Of a stretch of DNA of 64,000 nucleotides, positions 36,993 through 45,756 are shown piece after piece. The first letter of the stretch is position 1; each line of letters starts with the position of its first letter. The stretch comes from Eutrophomonas brisbanensis (GTDB lineage: Bacteria > Pseudomonadota > Gammaproteobacteria > Burkholderiales > Eutrophovitaceae). The notes beneath the pieces were generated by a model. That model searched no databases. It saw only the letters and a list, made by a program, of their open reading frames with translations, and was not told the origin of the DNA. The stretch covers positions 1-64,000 of the forward strand of contig JAYQIQ010000004.1 in the NCBI GenBank assembly GCA_038141705.1, read 5' to 3'. Both the position numbers and the translations under genes were made by a program.

Positions 36993-37068
36993 TGGCGACC
37001 CCAAGGGGATTCGAACCCCTGTTGCATCCGTGAAAGGGATGAGTCCTAGGCCTCTAGACGATGGGGTC
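36993..37068 (-). tRNA. tRNA-Glu (anticodon TTC)
   Basis: 76 bases with encoded CCA. Acceptor GACCCCA pairs with TGGGGTC, the anticodon loop reads CTTTCAC (UUC), T-loop GGTTCGAATCC. It lies next to tRNA-Ala and near gltX, which charges this tRNA, an arrangement often seen in gammaproteobacteria. Confidence 0.97.
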
Positions 37069-37092
37069 TAGAACTTGTTTGTGTGCGTTACG

Positions 37093-37168
<76 letters not shown>

Positions 37169-37232
37169 AGCAAACGAGCGCCGAATTATACGTTTTAAGA
37201 GTGGTAATGTAAAGAAACTAACTGGCACCGTC

Positions 37233-38623
37233 CTACGCCTTCAAACCCGCTCTAATTCGATCCAACACCATAGACTTCTGAAAAATTGCCAACAACTTGT
37301 CTATGGCAGGAGTCTGAGTACTTCCCGTTAGAAGAATTCTCAGCGGCATAGCCAATTTTGGCATTTTTAGGCCGAATTCCTTAAGCGTTTCCTTCATACA
37401 AACCGATATATGTTCGCTAGACCAATCGATGGTATCCAGGGCATCTAGAAGTGAAGTCAAAGCTGGCAAGACGTCGGGGGTTAAAAATTCTTCCCTAAGA
37501 TTATCGGGAATTTCTGGAGCAAGATAGTAGAGCTCGCAAGCATCGGCTAGTTCGGCGATCGTACTTACCCGGTCTTTAAGAAGCATCACAAGATCTTCCA
37601 ACCTCGGCCCATCTTGAAGAGATTTTTCGCTCGAGCAATGCACTATCAACAGAAGAAAAAAAGAGTGCTAGAAGGAGCGTTTTTGATGTACTCAGAATTT
37701 ACCCAAGCTAACTTCACTGGATCAAATTTCGCAGGCGATACGTTGATCCCCCCAAGATCGAACCAATCAACAAAGTTATCTAAATTAAAAATCTCATCAT
37801 CACCGTGGCTCCAACCCAGTCTCGCAAGATAGTTAACCAGAGCACCGGGGAGATACCCATCGTCCCGATACTGCGTGACACTAACAGCTCCGTGCCTTTT
37901 CGATAGCCGCTCCCCATCATCACCTAGAATCATTGGGACATGCGCAAATTTAGGCACTTCGTATCCCAAAGATTGGTACACATTGATCTGACGTGGAGTG
38001 TTATTCACGTGGTCATCCCCACGAATAATATGCGTGAGTTTCATGTCGTAGTCGTCGACCACGACACCAAAGTTATAAGTCGGCACTCCATCGCCTCGTA
38101 GTAAAACGAAATCATCAAGCTCATCATTGGCAACTCGAATACTTCCCTTTACCAAATCATCCCAAACGACCACCCCAGAATCTGGGTTTTTAAACCGTAG
38201 CACCGGTTTAATGTCAACTGGTGGTTTTTTTCCAGCAGCATTTTCTGGACGCCAGCGACCATCGTACTTGGGCTTTAATCCATTTTTTCTCTGATTTTCT
38301 CGCATCTCGTCGAGCTCGGCAGGCGTCGCATAACACCAATACGCATTCCCAGAATCGATCAGCAGATTCGCTACCTCTTGGTATCGCGCGAGGCGATCCA
38401 TCTGAAAAAATGGACCTTCATCCCAATCCAACCCCAGCCACTTCATTGACTCAAAAATCGCGTCTGTTGACTCTTTTGTAGATCGCTCTTGATCAGTATC
38501 TTCAATCCGAAGAATAAACTGTCCACCATGTTTGCGGGCAAAAGCCCAAGAGAACAGAGCGGTCCTAGCACCGCCGATATGTAAATACCCAGTTGGACTG
38601 GGTGCAAAACGCGTACGTATCAT
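37233..38623 (-). CDS. gltX: Glutamate-tRNA ligase (frame break)
   Basis: Class I synthetase charging tRNA-Glu. HIGH-type motif FAPSPTGYLHIGGARTAL at residues 6-23, and the KMSKS-equivalent RLSKRHGAVSV. The frame is lost in the A7 run at 37656-37662 (plus strand); one added base joins SEYIKNAPSSTL to LLLIVHCSSEKSLQDGPRLE and gives 463 residues, a normal length. The C-terminal anticodon-binding domain is in the second part. As an essential gene it must be intact in the living cell; an assembly miscount is by far the likelier explanation. The tRNA-Glu and tRNA-Ala genes follow directly. Confidence 0.95.
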
Positions 38624-38762
38624 TTAAGTAATAATCTGAGAAAAAGATCTTATTTTACAGGCTGCGCAATGATACTGGGCCTTTAAACCAAATACGAATC
38701 TTGATGTTTGTTATCCTCAAAGTAGCAATTTGAAGTCGATGAACAAACTTTTAGGAAACAAT

Positions 38763-39125
38763 ATGCGAAAACTAAGGTTTTTATTTGTTGCAACTTTTTT
38801 CTCCATCCCCTCTTTTGCGACTGCCGCCTCAGTCGATTGCTCTTTTATGAGTGAAGTAAAAATCTCATCTGATGGCGAATGGCTTAAAAGCGAAACTGAC
38901 TTCATGGCTCTCCTAGAGAAATTCGGGGACGGGTTAGCGCTAAAAATCGATAATGCCCTACTGAGTAAGCTCGACTCGGGTCAGCCATTTTTCGCAGGGG
39001 AGACGAGACTTGGAAAGGTTTATCTAATGGGCAGTGAGATGGGCGTAGAAGGAAAACTTATCAATGTGGATGGCGATGAATTAACAATCACCGACGGCAT
39101 GTGCACCGTGGGATTTGGTGGATAG
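38763..39125 (+). CDS. Small exported protein of unknown function
   Basis: 120 residues from ATG 38763, which has AGGA at proper spacing (a start 11 codons upstream lacks it). Signal peptide FLFVATFFSIPSFATA, cleaved before ASVDC. One cysteine near the mature start (VDCSFMSE) and one near the end (DGMCTVGFGG) could pair. LGKVYLMGSEMGVEGKLI reads as beta structure. No family recognised. A strong bidirectional terminator follows, facing a cluster of tiny membrane-protein genes. Confidence 0.62.
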   Translation: MRKLRFLFVATFFSIPSFATAASVDCSFMSEVKISSDGEWLKSETDFMALLEKFGDGLALKIDNALLSKLDSGQPFFAGETRLGKVYLMGSEMGVEGKLINVDGDELTITDGMCTVGFGG

Positions 39126-39132
39126 TCGATAC

Positions 39133-39165
39133 AAAAAAACCGACTTATTTAAAGTCGGTTTTTTT
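39133..39165. terminator. Strong bidirectional terminator
   Basis: CCGACTT (39140-39146) pairs with AAGTCGG (39152-39158), with seven A's before and seven T's after, so it can terminate the plus-strand gene and the small membrane-protein genes on the minus strand. Confidence 0.9.
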
Positions 39166-39178
39166 GAAATTCATCAGC

Positions 39179-39280
39179 TTAGTCTTCCATTTTCTTAAAT
39201 TCTTGCACCGTCATGTAAGCCGCGAGGATCGTCATCGCGGTACAAAAAAGGCCGATGATAAGGATTAGTGTTTCGCTCAT
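39179..39280 (-). CDS. 33-residue single-span membrane protein
   Basis: A very small gene: MSETLILIIGLFCTAMTILA then YMTVQEFKKMED. One hydrophobic span (residues 4-22) with a charged C-terminal tail. A good ribosome site (GGGAG, seven bases before the ATG) and a four-base ATGA overlap with the upstream 59-residue gene argue it is real. No family recognised. Ends at a strong terminator. Confidence 0.6.
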   Translation of the reverse strand: MSETLILIIGLFCTAMTILAAYMTVQEFKKMED

Positions 39281-39456
39281 CGCTTTCTCCCTTTTATCGC
39301 GAGTACATTAAAGTACATTCCAAGACAAAGGATCGCAGGTACCCATGTCGCAGTGAATAGACCCTCCTCTTTTTGCCCAGAGAACCACAGGTAGGCCGAA
39401 ACTGCAAACGATATTGCTACCGCGATTAGAACCATCATGTCTGAGATCTTTATCAT
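39277..39456 (-). CDS. 59-residue membrane protein
   Basis: Two hydrophobic segments (MMVLIAVAISFAVSAYLWF and TWVPAILCLGMYFNVLAI) joined by a short polar loop with KEEG, ending GRKR. The ribosome-binding site AAGGAGGGG is excellent. Its stop overlaps the start of the 33-residue gene (ATGA), so the two are coupled. Unrecognised family; likely a small inner-membrane protein with the basic C-terminus in the cytoplasm. Confidence 0.65.
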   Translation of the reverse strand: MIKISDMMVLIAVAISFAVSAYLWFSGQKEEGLFTATWVPAILCLGMYFNVLAIKGRKR

Positions 39457-39495
39457 TTCCCCTCCTTGCTTTCCAACATTGTTATGAAGTGCTTG

Positions 39496-39699
39496 TTAGT
39501 TATAATCCCAAAATCCCCAGGCCGCAACCATCAGACTACCAACCGCCAATCCAGCATGGGACCTAAGATACGATTCACCTGGGATTTCAAATACGAAAGG
39601 TATGATATCCATAACCCCGAGCGGTAGCCAAGCAGCAAACAACACAGCACAAATCGCAGCTCCAAAACCGACCAGAGTTCTCAATCGCATTTGACCCAC
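39496..39699 (-). CDS. 67-residue membrane protein
   Basis: Two hydrophobic segments (LVGFGAAICAVLFAAWLPLG and AGLAVGSLMVAAWGFW) with a connecting PFVFEIPGESYLRSH. It starts 39 bases upstream of the 59-residue gene on the same strand, making a run of three tiny membrane-protein genes. No family recognised. The start may instead be the methionine at residue 4. Confidence 0.6.
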   Translation of the reverse strand: MGQMRLRTLVGFGAAICAVLFAAWLPLGVMDIIPFVFEIPGESYLRSHAGLAVGSLMVAAWGFWDYN

Positions 39700-39764
39700 G
39701 GCATTCCTTTCAAATTTGTAAAAAAACCTAAGCCTTCAGAACTAAAATATGCAAAAAAGTTCAG

Positions 39765-40213
39765 TTATGTGTACAGGTATTGTGATAGCAGTAGCGAGGC
39801 GGAACCTCCTAAAGTAAGGAAAATGCGCATCCTTATCCATACTTTTGAATGATAGGAACGAAAAAAAGCGTCAGCCGCCAAACAAGCGCAAAGCAGAGCC
39901 GACAGGGCCCAAACCTGAAATTCAGAGGCAGCAACAGAATACCCCATGCAAACAGAGCTGGAGTAATACCATAGAGCAAAAAATATACTCTAACTTTACG
40001 CTCTAACTGTTTGTTATATATTGATAATCCCCAGTAAACCGCGCCAATAAAACTTATTATCAGCGCAGCATATATCGTCTGAGAGGTTAACCATAATGTT
40101 TCAGCCTCAGTCAGACTCCCTAGAACCAAAGTGCCAAAAAAAGGAATCAAACCACCAATCCCGAGGCACCAAATTAGCTTTGATTCGGGTAAATCACTCG
40201 TGGCCACAAGCAT
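39765..40213 (-). CDS. DUF3429 membrane protein (frame break)
   Basis: 149 residues after repair. Four to five hydrophobic segments, with the family pattern: LGIGGLIPFFGTLVLG, then IYAALIISFIGAVYWGLSI, and after the break LSALLCACLAADAFFRSY and the final FLTLGGSASLLLSQYL. The frame changes near the GGGCCC at 39905-39910; one added base restores FRFGALSALL. DUF3429 proteins are small inner-membrane proteins of unknown role. It follows the aldehyde dehydrogenase gene by 12 bases. Confidence 0.8.
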
Positions 40214-40225
40214 TTCGTAACGCCC

Positions 40226-41659
40226 CTAAACGAGACCACTCACTGCCTTGACTGAGAGAAATTCCTCAAAACCCCAAACACCACCCTCGCGACCAATTCC
40301 CGATAAACCAACACCTCCAAACGGACTGGCTGGCCCTAAGAGGTTTCCATTAATTTCAACCATGCCAGAACGTAACGATCGACTCACTCTGACAGCCTTA
40401 ACTTGGTCTTCCGTTTGAACGTAATTTGTTAGTCCATAATCGGTCATGTTAGCCAACTCAATCGCCTGCGCCTCATCTTCAAATGGAGTTAAGCACAAGA
40501 CTGGGCCAAATATTTCCTCTTTGAATATGGTCATTGTTGGCCTTACATCGGAAAACACCGTGGGTTTTACAAAGTAGCCCACCTCTACTCCTTCCGGTTT
40601 ACCCAAACCTCCAGCGAGTAACGTCGCCCCCGCGTCAACACCACTCTGAATTAACTGCTGAATTTTATCGTATTGAATTTCAGACACAACTGGACCGATA
40701 TGACGGCCCTCTTCATGCGCACTTCCAACAGTAGTCTTAGCCGCCATTTCCCGCGCCTCATTCACGGCGGAATCATACCGAGATCGTTCAATCAACATTC
40801 TTGTTGGTGCATTACAAGACTGCCCAGAGTTTAAGAAACATTGTCTTACTCCGCGTGATACCGCCTTTTCATCCGCATCATCAAAAATAATGTTTGCGCC
40901 CTTTCCTCCCAACTCCAAACATACCGGCTTCACCATTTCACTTGCAGCCCGCATAATTAATCGGCCCGCTCGCGTTGAACCCGTGAATGAAATCAAGTTA
41001 ACCTTTGGATGCGTCGTAAGCCAGGTTCCAACACCCGCTCCATCTCCGTTCACAAGATTGAAAACTCCTTTCGGAAAACCACTCGCGTCAATTAACTCCG
41101 CAAGCACCATTGAAGAAATTGGCGCAATCTCCGATGGCTTCAGTACCACCGTACAGCCCGCGGCCAAAGCCGGCGCGACTTTCAACATCACTTGGTTCAT
41201 TGGCCAGTTCCAAGGTGTAATCAAACCGACAACACCTGCTGGCTCATAAAAAACGTTATCTACCGCATCGCGGTTCTTTAACTGCTTTTTAAACTCGAAA
41301 CTCTCTAGAATTTTGATGGTTTGCTTTAAGTGCGCGAGCCCAGCGCCGACTTGTGCGGTCTGTGCCAGGCTTGTTGGCGCACCCATCTCACTGGAGATTG
41401 CCTCGGACATATCCTGAGCCCGTGCTTTAAAATTTTCATATAGCTTTTCAAGAAGTTCCTTTCGCTCTGCGGGATCCGTTCTACTCCATTCGGGAAAAGC
41501 AGATACAGCCGATTCAACTGCTCGGTTTAGATCATGTTCGTCCCCTAAAGAGATCTCAGCGAACGCCTGTTCAGTCGTTGGATCAACGACGGGTAGTCGG
41601 ACTTTAGACGAAGCATCCACCCATCCACCATCAATGTAAAACCTCTTATAGTCTTGCAT
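40226..41659 (-). CDS. NAD(P)-dependent aldehyde dehydrogenase
   Basis: 477 residues. Cofactor loop SFTGSTRAGRLIMRAA, general-base glutamate in CLELGGKGAN, and catalytic cysteine in NSGQSCNAPTRML; TPWNWPMNQVMLKVAPALAAG and PSEIAPISSMVLAEL are also typical. It belongs to the broad group acting on aliphatic, aromatic or betaine aldehydes; the substrate is not predictable from these motifs. Possibly transcribed together with the DUF3429 gene, which begins 12 bases after its stop. Confidence 0.93.
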   Translation of the reverse strand: MQDYKRFYIDGGWVDASSKVRLPVVDPTTEQAFAEISLGDEHDLNRAVESAVSAFPEWSRTDPAERKELLEKLYENFKARAQDMSEAISSEMGAPTSLAQTAQVGAGLAHLKQTIKILESFEFKKQLKNRDAVDNVFYEPAGVVGLITPWNWPMNQVMLKVAPALAAGCTVVLKPSEIAPISSMVLAELIDASGFPKGVFNLVNGDGAGVGTWLTTHPKVNLISFTGSTRAGRLIMRAASEMVKPVCLELGGKGANIIFDDADEKAVSRGVRQCFLNSGQSCNAPTRMLIERSRYDSAVNEAREMAAKTTVGSAHEEGRHIGPVVSEIQYDKIQQLIQSGVDAGATLLAGGLGKPEGVEVGYFVKPTVFSDVRPTMTIFKEEIFGPVLCLTPFEDEAQAIELANMTDYGLTNYVQTEDQVKAVRVSRSLRSGMVEINGNLLGPASPFGGVGLSGIGREGGVWGFEEFLSVKAVSGLV

Positions 41660-41704
41660 GCTATCTAAAAACCCCCATGAAAATGCTAAAAAAGAATTAA
41701 CCTA

Positions 41705-42073
41705 CTACTTCGGCTCTTCACTAAATAGTCCGTTTATATTGCAACTTGCCCACTTATCTGGATCTTTTGATTCGTCGATGACTCTAAAAACCGCTCCAAA
41801 TCGCTGTCCATTCTTTTCATAAATTTCCACTGATACATCATCAAAGATTAGTTGTTCAGCGCAGTTCTCAGTGGTCACCCAATGCAAATTAGATACGGGT
41901 GACAAGTGAACCTGATACAAATTGTCTCGCTCGTAAGCCAGCGTAGCGTTAAATTTGCCATCGGCTTGCACATCACTACTCCACGAGAAACCAAGCCTCG
42001 GGTAGACAAATGCGAGAAATAAACCCACCCCGATAACATACTGTAGAAATTTTAAAGACTTGGAATTGGGCAT
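41705..42073 (-). CDS. Membrane-anchored protein of unknown function
   Basis: 122 residues from ATG 42073. One N-terminal hydrophobic segment (FLQYVIGVGLFLAFVYPRLG) anchors or exports it; the rest is a small soluble domain with cysteines in TTENCAEQLIF and WASCNINGLF, and FGAVFRVIDESKDPDKW. No family recognised. It lies between the photolyase and the aldehyde dehydrogenase genes, all on the same strand. Confidence 0.6.
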   Translation of the reverse strand: MPNSKSLKFLQYVIGVGLFLAFVYPRLGFSWSSDVQADGKFNATLAYERDNLYQVHLSPVSNLHWVTTENCAEQLIFDDVSVEIYEKNGQRFGAVFRVIDESKDPDKWASCNINGLFSEEPK

Positions 42074-42113
42074 TTTTATATAGATTCTTTGCAAACTTAA
42101 TTGAAGGCAGTAC

Positions 42114-43643
42114 CTAGCATGATTCTAAGCTATTTAATACCTTAGCTGCGGCTTTTTTATTTTTTGCTAATTCATCACTCGACTTTCTTTCTAAATTTTT
42201 CATAGCAATCGCCATCCGCGGATTTTTCACTAACGCTTTCTGATGCGTTTTGAGAAAATTCCAATATAACGTATCAAACGGGCAGCTCTCATCGCTATCC
42301 TTTTTCTTACGCGAGTAGTGACAACCCTTACAGTAGTTGCTCATGCGATCCACATAAGCACCGCTTGAGATATACGGTTTGGAAGCCAACAAACCGCCAT
42401 CAGAAAATTGGCTCATCCCCAAAGTGTTCGGTACCTCGACCCACTCAAGTGCATCAACATATACACCAAGGTACCATTCGTGGACTTGTTTTGGCTCCAC
42501 ACCAGCGAGCAGCGAAAAATTTCCGATTACCATCAATCGCTGAATATGGTGCGCATAGGCATGATCCAGTGATTGATTAATCGCTTGACTCATACAATTC
42601 ATTTTCACATCCCCCGTCCAGAACCACCCTGGGAGATCACGCTTATGGCTAAAAAAATTACCATCCAAATAATTTGGCATGGTTGCCCAATAAATTCCTC
42701 TGACATACTCCCGCCAACCGAGAATTTGCCGAACAAACCCCTCGACCGCTGAGATATTGGAAAGATCTTTTCGAAGTGTCGAGACAGCAGCATCAATCAC
42801 CTCGCGAGGATGGAGCATCTTAGAGTTCAGCGAGAACGAAAGCAGCGAGTGGAACAAAAAAGGAGTATCGCAAGCCATCGCATCCTGAAAATCTCCGAAG
42901 TTAGGCAAAACTTCTGAGCAAAAATATTTCAGCTGCGCAACCGATTCATCTCTAGTGAGAGGCCATCGAAAACTCTTAACCTGAGGGTCTCCAAATGTTT
43001 TGTAACCTGACTTTTGAATTTCACGCCACAACTCAGTCATGTCACGACTTGGACGATTATCTCGCGGTGTATCTGGCGCACCTTTCCATGGCTTTCTATT
43101 CTCAATATCAAAGTTCCAACGCTCGCCAATCGGCTCATCAGAACTCATTAATACATTGTGTTTTTTCCGAAGTCCCCTATACCATAACTCCATCCGCCAT
43201 TGTTTTTTACCTTCAAAAAAAACTGATAAATCAGATTTTTCAGATAAGAAATGTTCGCTCGAGACAACCTCAGTATCGATCGTCGTTTGTTTACCAAACC
43301 GATCTAACTCACTCGCTACGGCATAGGAGTCCGCCTCTTGCCAAACCACCCGCTTGGGCTGATATCTTTTTATGGCCTCCTCAAGATTTCCCGAAAAACT
43401 GTGTTTATTCGCTCGGTCTCCAATCCGTAGATACTCAACTTTGTGTCCTTTCTTTTGGAGGGCTTCGGCAAAAAAACGCATAGCCCCGAAAAATGCAATC
43501 ACCTTTTGTGCATGCTGCTGAATTGGCTTAAGCTCGGAGCCTATCTCCATCATCACGTAGAGCACCTTGTCATCAATCTTTTTGTACCAGGAGTGCTTAG
43601 GATTTAGCTGGTCTCCCTGGATAAGGCGCAATTCAATAATCAT
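42114..43643 (-). CDS. Iron-sulfur (6-4) photolyase / CryPro family protein
   Basis: 509-residue cryptochrome/photolyase-like protein of the iron-sulfur group (FeS-BCP; DPRP domain first, residues 1-160, with LIQGDQLNPKHSWY). Cluster-binding cysteines are visible in AMACDTPFLFH, YCKGCHYSRKKKDSDESC. The FAD-binding helical part shows VEGFVRQILGWREYVRGIYW and WEVPNTLGMSQ-like text (VPNTLGMSQFSDGG). Known members repair (6-4) photoproducts or act as light sensors; here I cannot tell which. The DUF2256 gene next to it is a common companion. Confidence 0.88.
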   Translation of the reverse strand: MIIELRLIQGDQLNPKHSWYKKIDDKVLYVMMEIGSELKPIQQHAQKVIAFFGAMRFFAEALQKKGHKVEYLRIGDRANKHSFSGNLEEAIKRYQPKRVVWQEADSYAVASELDRFGKQTTIDTEVVSSEHFLSEKSDLSVFFEGKKQWRMELWYRGLRKKHNVLMSSDEPIGERWNFDIENRKPWKGAPDTPRDNRPSRDMTELWREIQKSGYKTFGDPQVKSFRWPLTRDESVAQLKYFCSEVLPNFGDFQDAMACDTPFLFHSLLSFSLNSKMLHPREVIDAAVSTLRKDLSNISAVEGFVRQILGWREYVRGIYWATMPNYLDGNFFSHKRDLPGWFWTGDVKMNCMSQAINQSLDHAYAHHIQRLMVIGNFSLLAGVEPKQVHEWYLGVYVDALEWVEVPNTLGMSQFSDGGLLASKPYISSGAYVDRMSNYCKGCHYSRKKKDSDESCPFDTLYWNFLKTHQKALVKNPRMAIAMKNLERKSSDELAKNKKAAAKVLNSLESC

Positions 43644-43661
43644 TCAATTAGCCCTCTGAAG

Positions 43662-43802
43662 CTATTTTCCTGTCCTGCGGCAGCGCTCCGAACAATATTT
43701 CACGGACTCCCAAACTCGTTCCCATTTCTTGCGCCACGCAAAGGACCTCCCACAAACACAACAGATCTTTTCTGGTAGATGTGGTTTACGATGACTCGCC
43801 AT
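43662..43802 (-). CDS. DUF2256 zinc-ribbon-like small protein
   Basis: 46 residues, rich in basic residues, with a C-x2-C and later C-x3-C pattern: KICCVCGRSFAWRKKWERVW and YCSERCRR. This is the DUF2256 pattern, a small zinc ribbon often encoded beside iron-sulfur photolyases, as it is here (18 bases upstream of the photolyase). Function unknown; perhaps a maturation or nucleic-acid-binding partner, which is inference. Too short for routine gene calling, but the motif and context support it. Confidence 0.82.
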   Translation of the reverse strand: MASHRKPHLPEKICCVCGRSFAWRKKWERVWESVKYCSERCRRTGK

Positions 43803-43814
43803 TAAATCTTTGCT

Positions 43815-44513
43815 TCACTCTTTATGTGCCCTCCACACAACTTCGACATCCTCTTTCGACAAACGAGTCAGATACTCATTATGACGAGCGACTTCACTTT
43901 CAGAAGCTCGCTTGACAGTAAGCCGACCTTGACTTGAATTAAAGAGCGGGCTTGATACGTTCGATTCACCCTCTGAAACCGTATCTAACAGGCTGTCTTG
44001 GCCTCGAGTCATCGCCAAATAAACTTGAGCTAGCAACTCTGTATCGATAAGCGCACCATGTAAAGTACGAGCCGAACGATCCACGGCGTAACGCTCGCAC
44101 AATGCATCCAGGGAATTACGTTTACCAGGATGTAATTGGCGAGCCATTGCCAACGTATCCAACACTCCACTGCAATGATCCGCGAGCAGACCACTACCTA
44201 TTTTCTCGAGCTCCATATTCAAAAAACCAACATCAAAGGGAGCGTTATGAATCACCAACTCCCCCTCCTTGATAAATTCGATGAAAGATTGATAAATTTC
44301 CTGGAACTTAGGTTTATCGGATAAAAACTCATCCGAAAGTCCATGGACAGCCAGCGCACCCTCTTCAACTTCGCGCTGAGGATTTATATAAACGTGAAAA
44401 TAGTTATCGGTTACCTTGCGATTCACCACTTCGATAGCAGCGATCTCAATAATTCTGTGACCTTTGGTAGCCTCGAGCCCGGTTGTCTCCGTGTCTAAAA
44501 CAATTTGCCGCAT
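43815..44513 (-). CDS. dnaQ: DNA polymerase III epsilon subunit (3'-5' proofreading exonuclease)
   Basis: 232 residues. DEDDh exonuclease motifs in order: IVLDTETTGLEATKGHRIIEI, HNAPFDVGFLNMEL, and the histidine/aspartate in LHGALIDTELLAQVY. It proofreads the polymerase III core in the replisome. The rnhA gene lies 27 bases upstream on the same strand, keeping the usual rnhA-dnaQ pairing (though often divergent in enterics). A DUF2256 gene follows. Confidence 0.95.
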   Translation of the reverse strand: MRQIVLDTETTGLEATKGHRIIEIAAIEVVNRKVTDNYFHVYINPQREVEEGALAVHGLSDEFLSDKPKFQEIYQSFIEFIKEGELVIHNAPFDVGFLNMELEKIGSGLLADHCSGVLDTLAMARQLHPGKRNSLDALCERYAVDRSARTLHGALIDTELLAQVYLAMTRGQDSLLDTVSEGESNVSSPLFNSSQGRLTVKRASESEVARHNEYLTRLSKEDVEVVWRAHKE

Positions 44514-44540
44514 CTATAATCCAATATCTACTCTAATTCC

Positions 44541-44975
44541 CTAACTTACCGTCGTGACGCCTTTGTTAGCGAGCGCATCAGCTCGCTCGTTCCCCTCATC
44601 CCCCGCATGCCCTTTCACCCATACCCACTCGATTTGGTGCTGACTCACCAAAAGGTCAAGCTCTCTCCATAATTCTTCGTTTTTCACAGGCTTTTTTGCG
44701 GCAGTTTTCCAACCATTAATTTTCCATTGCTTAATCCAAGACGAAATTCCATCTTTGACGTAAGTTGAGTCCGTGTATATGCATACTTTCGCTTTTTTCT
44801 TCACAAGCTTCAATGATTCTATTACAGCCGTTATCTCCATACGATTATTCGTTGTATGTCTCTCACCACCAAAAATCTCTTTCTCATGCTCGCCACTCCG
44901 CAGTAAAGCCCCCCAGCCACCAGGGCCAGGATTACCTTTGCAAGCGCCATCGGTATAAATTTCTATTTGCTCCAT
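44541..44975 (-). CDS. rnhA: Ribonuclease HI
   Basis: 144 residues from ATG 44975. Degrades RNA in RNA-DNA hybrids. Catalytic carboxylates are in YTDGACKGNPGPGGWG, NNRMEITAVIESL and IYTDSTYVKDGI, with the fourth in GDEGNERADALANKG. The basic handle (WIKQWKINGWKTAAKKPVKN) is present. An upstream start at 45002 would overlap the methyltransferase stop; I prefer the ATG beginning MEQIEIYT because it matches the family N-terminus. Same strand and order as yafS-rnhA-dnaQ. Confidence 0.96.
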   Translation of the reverse strand: MEQIEIYTDGACKGNPGPGGWGALLRSGEHEKEIFGGERHTTNNRMEITAVIESLKLVKKKAKVCIYTDSTYVKDGISSWIKQWKINGWKTAAKKPVKNEELWRELDLLVSQHQIEWVWVKGHAGDEGNERADALANKGVTTVS

Positions 44976-44988
44976 TTCTTTATCGCCT

Positions 44989-45726
44989 CTACTCAGAGCC
45001 ATGATTGATAACCTCTCGTCGAGGCGTCGGAGCTACTTTCTTGCGATACCCAAAGCTTCCCCAATTTGGCATCACCAAACGCATACCACGGACTTTCTTG
45101 ATTCCTTGGAGAAAATACACTGCACCAAATATTGGCCACCAGCGGTCTCCCGCGAACTCCAAAAATCCAAATCGCTCTCTCCATTTTTCCGATTGAAAAG
45201 GAAGCAAATAGCAACCCATCCTCCCAGATTCGACTTCGATACTAACAAGTTTTAACCAATCTTTAATCCTTGCCAAACTGACAAGCTCTTTACATTTTGC
45301 AGGACCCTCTTTTACCCCCCAGAACCGATAGCGAAGTCCAAACAGACTTAATGGATTCAATGAGGAGATAACCACTCTCCCTCCCGGAACTAAGACGCGC
45401 TCAACTTCTCTTATGACCGCATGTGGATCCGAACTACACTCCAATGTGTGTGGCAGCAAAACAAGGTCAACTGATGACGATTTTATCGGCAATAACGATA
45501 AGTCAGCAGAGATTGATGAGGCTAATCCGCCAGAAATTATCACTCGATTCGAGATTCGGTTTAATTCTAGGAAATTTCGCTCAGAGAACCCTATTTGTAT
45601 GGCGTTATATCCAAAGGCGTCCTTAACTGCATCGTCAAACAGTTCTTTCTCGAACCGAAGAACATACCTACCCAACGGACTTTTAAACCATTGAGACAGA
45701 TGATTCTCTACATCACCTGTTGACAT
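44989..45726 (-). CDS. Class I SAM methyltransferase, YafS-like
   Basis: 245 residues. N-terminal WFKSPLGRYVLRFEKELFDDAV, typical of the YafS-type proteins, then SGGLASSISADLSLLPIKSSSVDLVLLPHTLE as the SAM-binding and post-motif region, and EVERVLVPGGRVVISSLNPLSLFGLR. Motif I is weakly glycine-rich. Substrate unknown. Upstream of rnhA with 13 bases between, and divergent from gloB with only 30 bases between the two starts, a gene order conserved in gammaproteobacteria. Confidence 0.85.
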   Translation of the reverse strand: MSTGDVENHLSQWFKSPLGRYVLRFEKELFDDAVKDAFGYNAIQIGFSERNFLELNRISNRVIISGGLASSISADLSLLPIKSSSVDLVLLPHTLECSSDPHAVIREVERVLVPGGRVVISSLNPLSLFGLRYRFWGVKEGPAKCKELVSLARIKDWLKLVSIEVESGRMGCYLLPFQSEKWRERFGFLEFAGDRWWPIFGAVYFLQGIKKVRGMRLVMPNWGSFGYRKKVAPTPRREVINHGSE

Positions 45727-45756
45727 TTTCCCACTACCAAGAAAAGATTACATCTC

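Noticed and set aside
36812..37027. Minus-strand open frame across the secreted gene end and tRNA-Glu
   Set aside because: It covers a tRNA and a terminator, matches no family and is a shadow of the plus-strand gene.
42995..43483. 162-codon plus-strand open frame inside the photolyase gene
   Set aside because: Antisense to a well-supported gene with conserved motifs; its translation has no recognisable domain.
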